Positions 15,999 to 24,043 of a stretch of DNA of 64,000 bases are shown in pieces. Both the position numbers and the translations under genes were made by a program. Position 1 is the stretch's first letter; each line of letters starts with the position of its first letter. A model generated the notes under the pieces. The model had not been told where the DNA came from and ran no database searches. It saw only the letters and a list, made by a program, of their open reading frames with translations. The stretch lies in the NCBI RefSeq assembly GCF_009735625.1, contig NZ_CP046244.1, positions 2,728,001-2,792,000 on the forward strand. Reading direction: 5' to 3'. The DNA comes from Moorella glycerini (GTDB taxonomy: Bacteria > Bacillota > DSM-521 > Neomoorellales > Neomoorellaceae).

Positions 15999-16453
15999 TG
16001 GAGAATAACCATCAAACAGTAGGTTATTAGGGCTATAAAGAGCTGGTTTTCTACAGCTTCTTCGCTTTTGCCGTAAAAGTGTTTTACCTGGAGGTGTTGT
16101 TTGATCCACTTGAAGAAGAGTTCTATCTACCGGCGGTTACGGTAAATCTCGCTTAATTCTTCCGCCTTTAGCTCGAAATCATTGGTGACAATTACTACTG
16201 GTTGTCCCTGGGTATCTTCGGTTGTTATCAGCCTTAAGGGATGCTTCATTTTAGTAACGCCGTCCTTGCCCAGGTAAACCATCTGATCTTTTTTAACCTT
16301 GCTCTTAGAGTTTACCGCCAAGTCGGCAATCACTTCCACTATGGCATTACCCTTTAAGCGGCTGGCAAAGCGGATGCCTTCTTCACAGTACCTGTCAAAC
16401 TTCTTATAGTCAACGTAGCCACGGTCAAAGACGTTTAAGGCATCTTTTTCCTC

Positions 16454-16508
16454 GTAAGCGTAAAATAGCCCCCACCTATCACCTAAGGTGGGGCTATTTT
16501 ATGCTTAC
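16454..16508. repeat. Long inverted repeat at the IS4 remnant boundary
   Basis: GTAAGCGTAAAATAGCCCC (from 16454) and GGGGCTATTTTATGCTTAC (to 16508) are inverted copies with one mismatch; with one bulged C the arms extend to about 23 bp over an 8-base centre. The A-run and T-run flanks would also let it act as a terminator in both directions. It stands exactly where homology of the IS4 transposase stops. Confidence 0.65.
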
Positions 16509-16773
16509 CTTTTTACGGCTTTTTTGTCCGAACTGCAAAGCCGTATCGAAGAATTACAAAACGGAAGAAAGGCCTGAGACTTACGGCTGGATAGTTGGCA
16601 GCCGCCGTCGTCTAGGCGGGGCTGGTGCACGGGTATTGAGGATAAACCATGACGGCCGGGATTATATCAGCGGCCGTACCGGCGGCCTGGTGCCCCTGGA
16701 GCACGCTACCGGGGCCGAGTCCATAGTGATGCTGGAAAGGCTGAGGGAAAAAGGCTTTACGCCGGGATTGTAG
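16501..16773 (+). CDS. Hypothetical protein, possibly a fragment
   Basis: A 90-codon frame beginning right after the inverted repeat. The first 30 residues include CPNC and overlap the repeat arm. The remainder is moderately charged and ends LREKGFTPGL. I do not recognise it. No ribosome site precedes the ATG, so the visible part may be the 3' end of a gene cut by the rearrangement that left the IS4 remnant. Confidence 0.3.
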   Translation: MLTFLRLFCPNCKAVSKNYKTEERPETYGWIVGSRRRLGGAGARVLRINHDGRDYISGRTGGLVPLEHATGAESIVMLERLREKGFTPGL

Positions 16774-16828
16774 GCTATAGTTCCTTCCGGGTGGTACCTG
16801 GTCAGCTAAGGCAAGGGTTCCATAAAAC

Positions 16829-17065
16829 CTATGCAAAGTTAATGACACGCCGGGGAGCAAATTCCAGGATTGCGCCCGGCTGGTAGGGACCGGCCAGGTA
16901 GTCGGCCGGGTTGGTGCTGATCAGGCGCACCACCCGGGCCTGGTTGAAACTTAAGGGTTCGATTTCCAGGGTCAGGTGACCGACCTTGATTTCCTGGCGG
17001 CGGGGGCAGAAATTCTCTGCCCCCTCCCAGATGAGCTCCCATGGCATGGGGCTGTAGATGTACAT
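16829..17065 (-). CDS. ylzJ: YlzJ-like protein
   Basis: A 78-residue protein of the YlzJ family of endospore-forming Bacillota. The N-terminal MYIYSPMPWELIWEG is the family signature, followed by GHLTLEIEPL and a typical late YLAGPYQPGA. Function is unknown. In many Firmicutes ylzJ follows tepA, as here: the tepA remnant ends 13 bases upstream. I chose ATG 17065 over the in-frame upstream start at 17116. Confidence 0.8.
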   Translation of the reverse strand: MYIYSPMPWELIWEGAENFCPRRQEIKVGHLTLEIEPLSFNQARVVRLISTNPADYLAGPYQPGAILEFAPRRVINFA

Positions 17066-17078
17066 AATTATCGCCCTC

Positions 17079-17470
17079 TCAATGTAGTTTCCCCGGCCCG
17101 GGGATGCCTTCGGCAATGAGCTTCTTTAAATTCTGGACGGCCTGGGAAAGCCCGCCGACTTCATCAATCAAGCCCACCTTCACGGCATCCTTCCCCACCA
17201 GTATGGTACCGATATCCCGGGCCAGCTCACCTGTCTGTAACATCAGGCGGCGCAGTTCTTGCTCCGAAATATTAGCGTGCTCCACAATAAAACGGATGAC
17301 CCGGTCCTGCATTTTGTCCAGGTATTCATAGGTCTGAGGGACGCCAATGACCAGGCCGGTGAGACGAATGGGGTGGATGGTCATGGTGGCCGTTTCGGCA
17401 ATGAAAGAATGATTGGCTGCTACGGCAATGGGCACGCCGATGCTGTCAAAGTAGCGGCCAACAAAAAGAG
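17079..17470 (-). pseudogene. tepA: tepA (ClpP-like translocation-enhancing peptidase), 5'-truncated
   Basis: From [15 protein letters not shown] to the stop at 17079 the sequence reads as the C-terminal half of the ClpP/SppA-like protease TepA, including [23 protein letters not shown] and [20 protein letters not shown]. Full TepA proteins are about 240-260 residues; here about 130 remain. The N-terminal half, including the strand before SIGVP, is replaced at about 17460-17470 by AT-rich, non-homologous sequence next to the integrase. The element starting here therefore appears to have interrupted tepA, or the gene was cut by deletion. Confidence 0.8.
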
Positions 17471-17490
17471 AACAAAAGGTAAAATGAAAG

Positions 17491-17606
17491 ACGCAAAACA
17501 ACTACGCAAAATACCCCAAATGCGAACTAAAAGCCCCTTTCCATGCCAGGGAAGGGGCCTTTTTATGGGTGATAACGCATGAAAAACAGTTCGCAAAACG
17601 ATTTTG
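17491..17606. repeat. CGCAAAA repeats: candidate recombinase binding sites / left attachment region
   Basis: CGCAAAA occurs at 17492-17498, 17505-17511 and 17592-17598, the last as half of the palindrome GCAAAACGATTTTGC (about 17593-17607). The first two lie between the tepA break and the integrase gene. Clustered short repeats next to a tyrosine-integrase gene are typical of attachment regions; the core site cannot be set without the right end. Confidence 0.4.
17533..17564. terminator. Hairpin terminator between tepA remnant and integrase
   Basis: GCCCCTTTCC (17533-17542) pairs with GGGAAGGGGC (17549-17558) and is followed by CTTTTT. A-rich sequence on the other side means it could work in both directions. 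It ends 15 bases before the integrase start. Confidence 0.8.
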
Positions 17607-18468
17607 CCGCATTTCATCTATGGCTGATGGAACAGGGTTGCACTCCCGGTACCGGGAAGGGTTACCTGCAAAACCTGCAGGATTTTGCCTCCTGGTTTGA
17701 GGGGACGAACGGCTTATTCTCCCCGGAAGCCGTTACCGGCCTTGACCTGCGCGATTACCAGCAACATTTGCTCGCTGTCAGGGGGTTGAAACCCGGGACC
17801 ATCAACAGGCGCATGGCGGCGATCAGGAAGTGGATGGCCTGGGCGGTAGAAACCGGGGAGGTGAAGGAGCCGCTGAAATTTCCAAAGCCTGTTGTAGAGA
17901 GCAGGAAAAGGCGCCGAAGGCCCTCAGCCGGCGGGAACAGAACCGCCTGTTGCGGGCCGTGGAAAGGGGCGGGAAGCCGAGGGATGTGGCCCTGATAAGG
18001 TTGATGCTTAATTCAGGCTTGCGGGTCGGGGAGGTGGTGGCTCTCAAACTGGAGGATATCGAGATCGGGGAAAGGCACGGCAAGGTGGTGGTCCGGAGCG
18101 GCAAATGAATGAAACGCCGGGAGGTGCCCCTGGGGCCGGAAACCCGTGCTGCTGTTAAAGAATGGTTGGCGGTCCACCCTGGCGTCGAATGGCTGTTTCC
18201 TAGTAAAAATGGGGCCGTCATGACCAGCCGGGCCGTCCAAAAGATGCTAAAGAAATACGCCTACCAGGCCGGCCTGCCGCTGGAGTCCGTGCATCCCCAC
18301 GTCCAGCGCCATAGTTGCGCCACCAATCTCCTTAACGCTGGCGTGGACCTGGTGAAGGTGGCCAGCATTCTTGGCCATGAAAGCCTGGATACGACGGCGG
18401 TCTACACCCGTCCTAAAGCGGCTGAACTGGAGGAGGCGATTGAGAAGGGGGAAACATTTATGCCCTGA
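17579..18468 (+). pseudogene. Tyrosine recombinase (XerC/D-type integrase), frameshifted and with an internal stop
   Basis: The first frame (from ATG 17579) has the SAM-like N-terminal domain (FHLWLMEQGCTPGTGKGYL, GLKPGTINRRMAAIRKWM). Near 17905-17915, in an A-run, the reading shifts by one base to KAPKALSRREQNRLL. The catalytic domain then carries the first Arg (SGLRVGEVV), the box HPHVQRHSCATNLL and the last LGHESLDTTAVYTRP. A TGA at 18106-18108 cuts it between GK and MKRREVPL, where the family has a sense codon. All catalytic residues remain, but one frameshift plus one nonsense codon make it inactive unless rescued. Confidence 0.88.
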
Positions 18469-18496
18469 ATTTCCGGGGACAATTTAAATTCAACGG

Positions 18497-18811
18497 CTAT
18501 TCACCTTTCATGCTCTTAATGAACTCTACCAGTTTTTTACGCTGAGATGGTGTGAGACTTTCAGCTTCCCTGAGTAGCTGACGAAGGTCAGGGGGAAGGG
18601 AAGGGGTTTCTTCTGCGAAGAATTCGGCCAAAGTGAGGCCAAGCCCCTTTACGATACGCTCCAAGACTTCAAAAGTAGGTTGACGTTTACCATTTTCTAT
18701 TTCACTTATAGCAGATTGGGAAGCCCCGGATCTTTTAGCAAGCGCATTCATGCTTAAGTTTTGACGCTCTCTAAAAAACTTAATTCTTAACCCTATATCC
18801 AATATGTACAC
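18497..18811 (-). CDS. XRE-family repressor, candidate element master regulator
   Basis: A 104-residue protein with an N-terminal helix-turn-helix (LSMNALAKRSGASQSAISEIE, about residues 19-39) and a C-terminal helical tail likely for dimerisation. It is divergent from the small XRE gene at 18930, the classic arrangement of a lysogeny-type repressor facing an early gene. The GTG start at 18811 reads MYILDIGLRIKFF. The 118-base intergenic region has a strong promoter on the plus side. Confidence 0.85.
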   Translation of the reverse strand: MYILDIGLRIKFFRERQNLSMNALAKRSGASQSAISEIENGKRQPTFEVLERIVKGLGLTLAEFFAEETPSLPPDLRQLLREAESLTPSQRKKLVEFIKSMKGE

Positions 18812-18878
18812 CTCAGTCTAGGCTATCTTAATTCAGATTGTACCATAGAAAATTTAATGATGATTATCCGATTACGTA

Positions 18879-18907
18879 TTGACAATATATCCAAAATCAG
18901 ATATATT
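18879..18907 (+). promoter_or_regulatory. Strong rightward promoter with operator-like AT repeats
   Basis: TTGACA (18879-18884), a 17-base spacer and TATATT (18902-18907). Inside and around the spacer, ATATATCC and AGATATAT form partial inverted repeats suited to XRE-dimer binding. It drives the gene at 18930 and possibly the following early genes. Confidence 0.7.
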
Positions 18908-18929
18908 TGAGAACGGTGAGGGAAGATCA

Positions 18930-19133
18930 ATGAGTACATTATCTCAACGTTTAATTGAATTAAGGGGTAATCTTAGTCAAGCTGAGCTGGCAAGAAAAGC
19001 TGGAGTTCCGCAGTCTGCAATAAGTAATATAGAAAACGGTAAACGAATTCCCCGCATTGATACACTCCAAAAAATAGCCCTGGCCCTAGGTGTTAGAACT
19101 TCCGATCTTCTCGACGAAGATAACGCGAGCTAG
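18930..19133 (+). CDS. Small XRE-family DNA-binding protein
   Basis: A 67-residue helix-turn-helix protein (LSQAELARKAGVPQSAISNIENGKRIP, residues about 14-39) with little outside the domain. ATG 18930 is preferred over an upstream in-frame start that falls inside the promoter. It resembles the Cro-type partner of the divergent repressor at 18497-18811. It is first of a short run of small plus-strand genes. Confidence 0.82.
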   Translation: MSTLSQRLIELRGNLSQAELARKAGVPQSAISNIENGKRIPRIDTLQKIALALGVRTSDLLDEDNAS

Positions 19134-19155
19134 CGGTACATAAGGGGGGTTCAAA

Positions 19156-19416
19156 ATGGCCAAACGGCAACCGCAAGAATGGCCGCGAGATATAGAGTAT
19201 ATCCCAATATTTGACCCGGATATGACCCGCATGGTCAAGGCCCTACAAATTCTTCTGGATTACAATCCAGAGGAAAAAACCAAGACCATCAATCAGGAGA
19301 ACACGATTAAGGATATATGTTTTTTAAGTGCAGAAGATAGGGGGGTAACTTCTAAATGCCAATGTACCTTCTCAAGGTTACAGCAAAACGGGAAAAAGAA
19401 AAGCCGGTTACCATAA
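19156..19416 (+). CDS. Hypothetical early-region protein
   Basis: An 86-codon frame with ribosome site AAGGGGGG before ATG 19156. The N-terminal two thirds (QPQEWPRDIEYIPIFDPDMTRM) look like real coding; the last 20 residues, overlapping the next frame, are low-confidence. No recognised domain. Its true end may be upset by a frameshift near 19350. Confidence 0.45.
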   Translation: MAKRQPQEWPRDIEYIPIFDPDMTRMVKALQILLDYNPEEKTKTINQENTIKDICFLSAEDRGVTSKCQCTFSRLQQNGKKKSRLP

Positions 19417-19556
19417 ACAGGGAAATTATTGGAGAACTACCCCCCGATCCGAACTACTGGGATGCGGCAGTCAATTTCCTGCTAAAACGCATGGAAGCCG
19501 ATGGATGGCTACCCCAGCCGGACCACAAATCCTTAAAAAGAACTGTCGCCAGTTAA
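19356..19556 (+). CDS. Hypothetical early-region protein
   Basis: A 66-residue frame starting at ATG 19356 after GATAGGGGGGTAAC, overlapping the previous frame by 61 bases. Charged N-terminus, then PPDPNYWDAAVNFLLKRMEADGW, a plausible amphipathic helix. No recognised family. The large overlap suggests either that only one of the two frames is used in this stretch or that they were once joined. Confidence 0.45.
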   Translation: MPMYLLKVTAKREKEKPVTINREIIGELPPDPNYWDAAVNFLLKRMEADGWLPQPDHKSLKRTVAS

Positions 19557-19640
19557 TTCAGAGGTATTGTGTTTATATTCGTCATTTGTGTTCCATATCC
19601 TTCCAAGATAAAAACAGAAGCATCAGGGAGAGGATAAAAA

Positions 19641-20384
19641 GTGCCGGAGCAACCTTATATAGCCGTAGTATGCCCATCAGAAGATAAAACCGACAGAAAA
19701 AACCGGACACCAGACGCGGAACGGAAGTGGCGCAAGCGTCATGGGTTGCCTCCAGTAAAAGGGCAGGGTAAACGTGGCCCCGGCAAGGCTCCCAGGGTAG
19801 ATCGGCAGGAGGTTGCCCGGGCGGTTGCCAGGGTGATAGTAGGTAACCCAATAGCCCCGGCGACTATCCTAGCTCAATTAGCAGGCCTGATCAGGGAAGA
19901 TGCAGATGAAAAGGAACGTGAAGCTGTAGTTGCAAGAGTAAGGCGAGCCCTGCAAGACCTGCAGCAAATGCCGGGCCTGGCCGGGGATGAAAAACTGGCT
20001 GAAGCTGTCCGGCAGGCATTTATGAAGCGTGAAGAAGAAAAGGAAAGGCGGCGACAGGAACTGGAGCAAAAGACATCTATGGCTCGTGCTTCTAAATACG
20101 ACCTCGATATCAAATGGCTAATGGAGCAGCAGGCGATACATGCCGCCGAGATGTCTAAAAAGATGAGGGTAGCGGGTATGGACCTGCTGAAATGGGCAGG
20201 GAGTGCGTATGAATTAAACTTAAATCGCAATAAGTACATATGTACCCTAGAGCCCACCAGCTGGCCGGCAGACTTGCCGTTAATGATATCAACACTGGGT
20301 AATATACCCGTTGCCAGCGGGTTCAAGAAAGGCAAAGGCGGCGGCAAAAAAGCTGTAGGATTTCCCACTCAAACTGAACTCTAG
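19641..20384 (+). CDS. Hypothetical charged, coiled-coil protein
   Basis: A 247-residue soluble protein starting at GTG 19641 (after AGGGAGAGGATAAAA). The basic N-terminal region (AERKWRKRHGLPPVKGQGKRG) could touch nucleic acid. Residues about 55-150 are highly charged and helical (KEREAVVARVRRALQDLQQM, KREEEKERRRQELEQK), predicting coiled coil. The C-terminus is Gly/Lys-rich. I do not recognise the family. Its place after the element's regulatory genes suggests an accessory or replication-control role, unproven. Confidence 0.65.
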   Translation: MPEQPYIAVVCPSEDKTDRKNRTPDAERKWRKRHGLPPVKGQGKRGPGKAPRVDRQEVARAVARVIVGNPIAPATILAQLAGLIREDADEKEREAVVARVRRALQDLQQMPGLAGDEKLAEAVRQAFMKREEEKERRRQELEQKTSMARASKYDLDIKWLMEQQAIHAAEMSKKMRVAGMDLLKWAGSAYELNLNRNKYICTLEPTSWPADLPLMISTLGNIPVASGFKKGKGGGKKAVGFPTQTEL

Positions 20385-20407
20385 CATTTGCTAGAGTTAT
20401 TCTTTTA
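20377..20407 (+). terminator. Intrinsic terminator overlapping the stop of the 19641 gene
   Basis: AACTCTAGCA (20377-20386) and TGCTAGAGTT (20389-20398) are perfect inverted repeats with a 2-base centre, followed by ATTCTTTT. The stop codon TAG of the preceding gene lies inside the stem. Confidence 0.75.
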
Positions 20408-20415
20408 GGGGTGAC

Positions 20416-20742
20416 ATGAATGGATCCAGCTTTATTAGTTATAAGATGGGCGGGAGGCTTATGAGGTTTAAAGCTGTGATAAATTTATTAAAACACATTT
20501 GGGATTTTCCACCACCTGGGATGTATTATAAAAATGATTCTAAGAGGGATTTGGGGCTGCGATATGCTTCCAGGTTTATTCTTACTTCGATTACAGGTAC
20601 GATGCTTGGCGCGTTTGTGGCTTGGCTTCCCGGGTTGGGTACAACCAATCGTTTTTTAGTCGGCTGTATAGTCCTTCTAACTTGGGTTTCTATATATTTC
20701 ATTTATTGGTTATGGGAAAATGACCAACGCGATGGAGATTAA
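20416..20742 (+). CDS. Small two-TM membrane protein
   Basis: A 108-residue protein with two hydrophobic segments (about residues 52-75 and 81-99) and a charged C-terminus (WENDQRDGD). ATG 20416 follows AGGGGTGAC. No family recognised. It stands between a terminator and a convergent membrane-protein gene. Confidence 0.5.
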   Translation: MNGSSFISYKMGGRLMRFKAVINLLKHIWDFPPPGMYYKNDSKRDLGLRYASRFILTSITGTMLGAFVAWLPGLGTTNRFLVGCIVLLTWVSIYFIYWLWENDQRDGD

Positions 20743-20763
20743 TATACTTTGGAAGAAGGGGAG

Positions 20764-21357
20764 CTATAAGTTTTCAGTTTTTTTAATGGTTACTGGATCT
20801 ACAATTTTAATCTCCATAGGTTTAGGAATAGGGCTTGGTGTTATTAGCTCATCCAAGATCACCTGGATTAGAAGTACTGCGCTCACAATGGCAGGAAGGA
20901 TAACAAATAGCATAAGGAAAACAAAAGGGAGGCGGCTGGAAAAGACCTTAAATAGCAGCGCAACCTGTATTTCTCCGCCGAGAAAATAGATTAGAGATAC
21001 CGATACCCACATCCAAGAAAAACCATATAGGATGATATCGTTAATTGTCCGATAATGCCATCCAGGGGGGAGAGTCACGTTAATCTGGTACCGGTCCAGG
21101 AAAATTCCCACTAATTCTAGCATCCAGCAGCAGAGGGTGAGAATACCTCCTATCATACCGTATATGGCTGTAGCGAGAGTAATAACTTTTAGTATATTAA
21201 GGGCAACGGGAATTGAACCCTGAATGGGGGCCAAAGCTGCTGTGAACGAATCTGGATCGAAGTGCCTGGTAATTATAAGAACCATTATAACCAATAAAAT
21301 TCTGGGGGGATATTTAAGGAGATTAAAGATCTCCTTTAAAATCGAGCCTATATCCAT
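20764..21357 (-). CDS. Multi-pass membrane protein of unknown function
   Basis: A 197-residue protein with about four hydrophobic segments (IRLLVIMVLII-type near residue 20, then near 50, 110 and 145) and a short cytoplasmic tail rich in Pro and Lys. It is the only minus-strand gene between the repressor at 18497 and the toxin genes at 31238, so it is transcribed against the conjugation train. No ribosome-site conflict: AGGAGACC lies before ATG 21357. I do not recognise a family. Confidence 0.6.
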   Translation of the reverse strand: MDIGSILKEIFNLLKYPPRILLVIMVLIITRHFDPDSFTAALAPIQGSIPVALNILKVITLATAIYGMIGGILTLCCWMLELVGIFLDRYQINVTLPPGWHYRTINDIILYGFSWMWVSVSLIYFLGGEIQVALLFKVFSSRLPFVFLMLFVILPAIVSAVLLIQVILDELITPSPIPKPMEIKIVDPVTIKKTENL

Positions 21358-21494
21358 CTGTCAGGTCTCCTTTCCATGTAACCTGCAACCGGCTTTTATT
21401 GAGGAGGTTTGTAGCAGGGGTTTTCTTTTGTATATTCGTTTTTTATATCTATTTTCCCTTTCTCGTTACCCTAATGTCCAAGGAGGTTTTCCTT

Positions 21495-22676
21495 ATGCGT
21501 AAACCCATGCTACTCGTTCCGTTATTACTTGCGCTCCTTATCACCGGAGTTCCCATATTTCCGGCCGCCGCCCAACCCTATCAAGACCCAAACGGCGTCT
21601 ACTACAAGCAGGCCCGCGTTTTTGGCAAGGTAGTAACTTTCGACCCCCAGCGCAACCTGGCCGTCATCTTCGGCTCCATCTACGTCTACGAGCCCAACAG
21701 CGGCTGGCAGCTGGTGGACTCCCGCAAGTTTCACCTGGTGGCGCCGGTCAACTATCAGATCGGCGACGGCCTGGCCGGAGCCATCAATAAAACGGTAGCC
21801 GTAGAAGGGCCGTACCAGGCCTGGCCGGGGCAAAAAGAGGAGGTGATCGAGGCCCACAAAGTCGAGATTACCGATTACCCGATAGAAACGCCCCCCTGGT
21901 ACGCCTTCGGCAAGACCGTCACCACCGATCACATCGTCAAATTCAACCTCAGCCAGGCAACCGACCTAGTGGATGTCCTGGCCGGCCTGCGGGAGGCAGC
22001 TGGCATCCCCCAGGATAGGAGGTTGGCCCCCGGAGAAGTAGCCAAGATAGCTGGCGCGATCACCAGCCCAACCGACGACGCCGGCCGCAGCCTGGCAACT
22101 AGAATGCAGGCTGAACTGGCCAAAGCCTGGAACGACAAATGGGTGGTCACTAAAGACAACGCCGCCGCTAACGACCTGCGGGCCGGGGTAGGGGGGTGGC
22201 AGTTCTATGAGGGGCTTCTCGGTTATAACAACTCCTATATCGAAAAAGCCCCCCTTGTCCGCAATAACCTGGACTCCTTTATGGAGGTTATCCATCCCGG
22301 CAGCGGCACTCCTGAAGAAGAGGGACCGGCCGCCATGTACGCCCTGGTGCAGGCCGAAAGAGATAAATACGGCAAGATAATAAAAGTTACGGTTTCCGGT
22401 GCTCTTATGGACACCGTGCCGGGTTTGCTGCAGGCAATAGCCGATCCATCCAGCGCACATATAGAAACCTGGCGCCTGGAAGGCTGGACCGAAAAAGAAG
22501 CGGCAGAAATGGACGGCCGCTACTGCTGGCTTTCCGGTAGCCGGGTCCTGGTCCGGGATGAAAAGGGCAACCTGAAAGACCAATATTTCAGCTTGCGTAA
22601 CTATCTAACCCGTGAAGGGTTTAACAACACCCTGGACATCACCAGGGATGTGATCGGGGAAGGGGGTGTTTTCTAA
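21495..22676 (+). CDS. Exported protein of unknown function at the head of the conjugation operon
   Basis: A 393-residue protein with a clear signal peptide (MRKPMLLVPLLLALLITGVP, cleavage probably after PAAAQ). I chose ATG 21495, which follows CCAAGGAGGTTTTCCTT; the frame extends 96 bases further up without a ribosome site. The mature part has no motif I know; KVTVSGALMDTVPGLLQAIA may be a membrane-proximal domain. Its TAA overlaps the first base of the TcpC-like gene, so it is coupled to the transfer genes. Confidence 0.7.
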   Translation: MRKPMLLVPLLLALLITGVPIFPAAAQPYQDPNGVYYKQARVFGKVVTFDPQRNLAVIFGSIYVYEPNSGWQLVDSRKFHLVAPVNYQIGDGLAGAINKTVAVEGPYQAWPGQKEEVIEAHKVEITDYPIETPPWYAFGKTVTTDHIVKFNLSQATDLVDVLAGLREAAGIPQDRRLAPGEVAKIAGAITSPTDDAGRSLATRMQAELAKAWNDKWVVTKDNAAANDLRAGVGGWQFYEGLLGYNNSYIEKAPLVRNNLDSFMEVIHPGSGTPEEEGPAAMYALVQAERDKYGKIIKVTVSGALMDTVPGLLQAIADPSSAHIETWRLEGWTEKEAAEMDGRYCWLSGSRVLVRDEKGNLKDQYFSLRNYLTREGFNNTLDITRDVIGEGGVF

Positions 22677-23599
22677 CGGAAAGGAAGCTGTTATACCGCT
22701 GGCTGGCCGGAGGCCTCTTCTGGCTGCTGCTGTTCGGCGGCGCCTTTTTATCGATCCGTAGCGCCAACATCGTCCGCCTGGCCGCCGGCAAGATTGCTGC
22801 TAACGCCATTACCCGCAATCAAGAACAGGCCATCAATAGCGCCCGGGAAGTCGCCCGGGCGCTGGCCGTAGAATGGGCCACTTGGAACGGCAGTCCTGAC
22901 GATTACAACCGCCGCCTGGGAGCCTTCTTTAAAAACGCCGGCAGTTTTACCCTCCCGGACGGCATCCAGGAGGTGGTTTCCGCCTCAGTCGTATCGGTAA
23001 CCGGCCGAGAGCCGCAGTACCGGGTGCAGGTCCTGCTGCACCTGCGCCGGCTGGTGCCGGTCACCCCGGCCGAAGCCCAGGCCGATGCCCCGGTCAACGT
23101 CCCTGTAACCCAGGAAGACCTCTTGCGGTGGAAGCAGGGCGGGACGTGGGACCAGCAGAAAGCGATCCCGGTCTGGAGGGATTACCTGCTCAAGGTAGAA
23201 GTGCCGGTGCAGGTAAAAGAAAACCAAGCCCAAGCCGCCGGCCTCCCGGTGATTATCGCCAACAATCAGGGGGAAGGGGTGATTAAAGAACCTGGGTATA
23301 ACGAAAGCGCCTCCCAACCATTTATAACCTTCATCAACCAGTTCCTAAACCTCTATTATACCGGAGGGTCCCTGGTAAACTTCCTGGCGCCGGGCGCCTC
23401 GGTAACCGCCGTTGGCGGCTGGAAGCTGGAGAGTGTCGAAGAAGTGCTTGTAGACAACAGCGCCAATCCCGCCAGGGCCTGCGTCCGGGCAACGATATCC
23501 GCGCCCGGAGCCGGGCGCCTAGTGCAAAGAATTTTTCTTAAAATCAAGATAGAAAGGGGGAGCTATCTGGTAGAGGACCTGAGCGCCCAGCCGCAGTGA
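22676..23599 (+). CDS. TcpC-like conjugation protein (VirB8-type), apparent ACG start
   Basis: About 307 residues: a short cytoplasmic tail, one TM helix (GGLFWLLLFGGAFLSI, about residues 12-27), then an outer region with two NTF2-like domains, the second showing FINQFLNLYYTGGSLVNFLAP and LEDLSAQ-type ending, as in TcpC of Clostridium conjugative plasmids. The coding reads clearly back to LTERKLLYRW, but no ATG, GTG or TTG is available there. The codon 7 bases after the ribosome site GGGGGTG is ACG (22676-22678), overlapping the upstream stop as TAACG where TAATG is usual. The first standard codon (GTG 22973) would delete the TM helix. Confidence 0.75.
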   Translation, partial: TERKLLYRWLAGGLFWLLLFGGAFLSIRSANIVRLAAGKIAANAITRNQEQAINSAREVARALAVEWATWNGSPDDYNRRLGAFFKNAGSFTLPDGIQEVVSASVVSVTGREPQYRVQVLLHLRRLVPVTPAEAQADAPVNVPVTQEDLLRWKQGGTWDQQKAIPVWRDYLLKVEVPVQVKENQAQAAGLPVIIANNQGEGVIKEPGYNESASQPFITFINQFLNLYYTGGSLVNFLAPGASVTAVGGWKLESVEEVLVDNSANPARACVRATISAPGAGRLVQRIFLKIKIERGSYLVEDLSAQPQ

Positions 23600-23642
23600 C
23601 GCGGCCTTAATAATTTTACTTCCCAAAAGGAGTTGATGGACC

Positions 23643-23978
23643 TTGCGTTTCAACCGCTATTTTCCCTTTCTAGTGCGCTTGGGACCCGCGCTTCTAGCTA
23701 CTTTGGTTTTCGCCGGCGTCGTCCTGGCCCCGTCTATCGCTTACGCCTACGACCTCAAGGCCGGTGCCCAGAGTATTCTGGATTTGGCCAAGATATTGGT
23801 CATGATCGGTGTCCTTGTAGGTGCTATGTGGGCTTTCTTTAAAAATCAAGTAGCGGCTATGATAGTCATAATTGTTATCGGCGCAGTTTTAATCGCAATA
23901 ACTACGCCGGGGGTTATGGATAGTATTGGCAAAGCAGTTGTCGCGTTATTTGGCGGCAGTACCAGCTCATCACCCTGA
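23643..23978 (+). CDS. TcpD/VirB2-like small two-TM protein
   Basis: A 111-residue protein from TTG 23643 (after AAAAGGAGTTGATGGACC). The N-terminus looks like a long signal sequence (about residues 8-36, ending SIAYAYD), followed by two hydrophobic helices, ILVMIGVLVGAMWAFF and AMIVIIVIGAVLIAI, and a short Gly/Ser tail. This build matches VirB2/TrbC-type subunits and TcpD of Gram-positive transfer systems. Its place between TcpC- and TcpE-like genes supports the call. Confidence 0.65.
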   Translation: MRFNRYFPFLVRLGPALLATLVFAGVVLAPSIAYAYDLKAGAQSILDLAKILVMIGVLVGAMWAFFKNQVAAMIVIIVIGAVLIAITTPGVMDSIGKAVVALFGGSTSSSP

Positions 23979-23997
23979 ACTAACTTATTGAGGATAA

Positions 23998-24028
23998 GGC
24001 AGCCTTTACGCGGGCTGCCTCTTTTTTT
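23998..24028 (+). terminator. Intrinsic terminator within the conjugation operon
   Basis: GGCAGCC (23998-24004) pairs with GGGCTGCC (24012-24019), followed by CTTTTTTT. It ends 1-2 bases before the ribosome site of the next gene, so it would reduce or gate transcription into the TcpE/VirB4 genes. Confidence 0.8.
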
Positions 24029-24043
24029 GAGGTGGCTGCTATT

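Larger units (their letters stand above)
14013..16455 (-). pseudogene. Decayed IS4-family transposase split by an IS1380 element
   Basis: On the minus strand the reading starts near 16455 (ALNVFDRGYVDYKKFD, with the family's catalytic Asp), continues to EIYRNRR, hits TAG at 16124-16126 where the family has RW-Q, and stays open through IELFFKWIKQHLQVKHFYG (catalytic Glu) to CLMVIL at the insertion point. It resumes beyond the inserted element with QLKAGYRGPLLTIKRLIRI and ends at 14013. Removing 14304-15998 and one copy of TGGAG restores the frame exactly. The 5' third is missing beyond the hairpin at 16454-16508. Confidence 0.85.

Noticed and set aside
17491-17606. CRISPR-like array from the CGCAAAA repeats
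   Set aside because: Repeats are only 7-8 bases and unevenly spaced, with no spacers; recombinase sites fit better. No CRISPR array was seen in the window.
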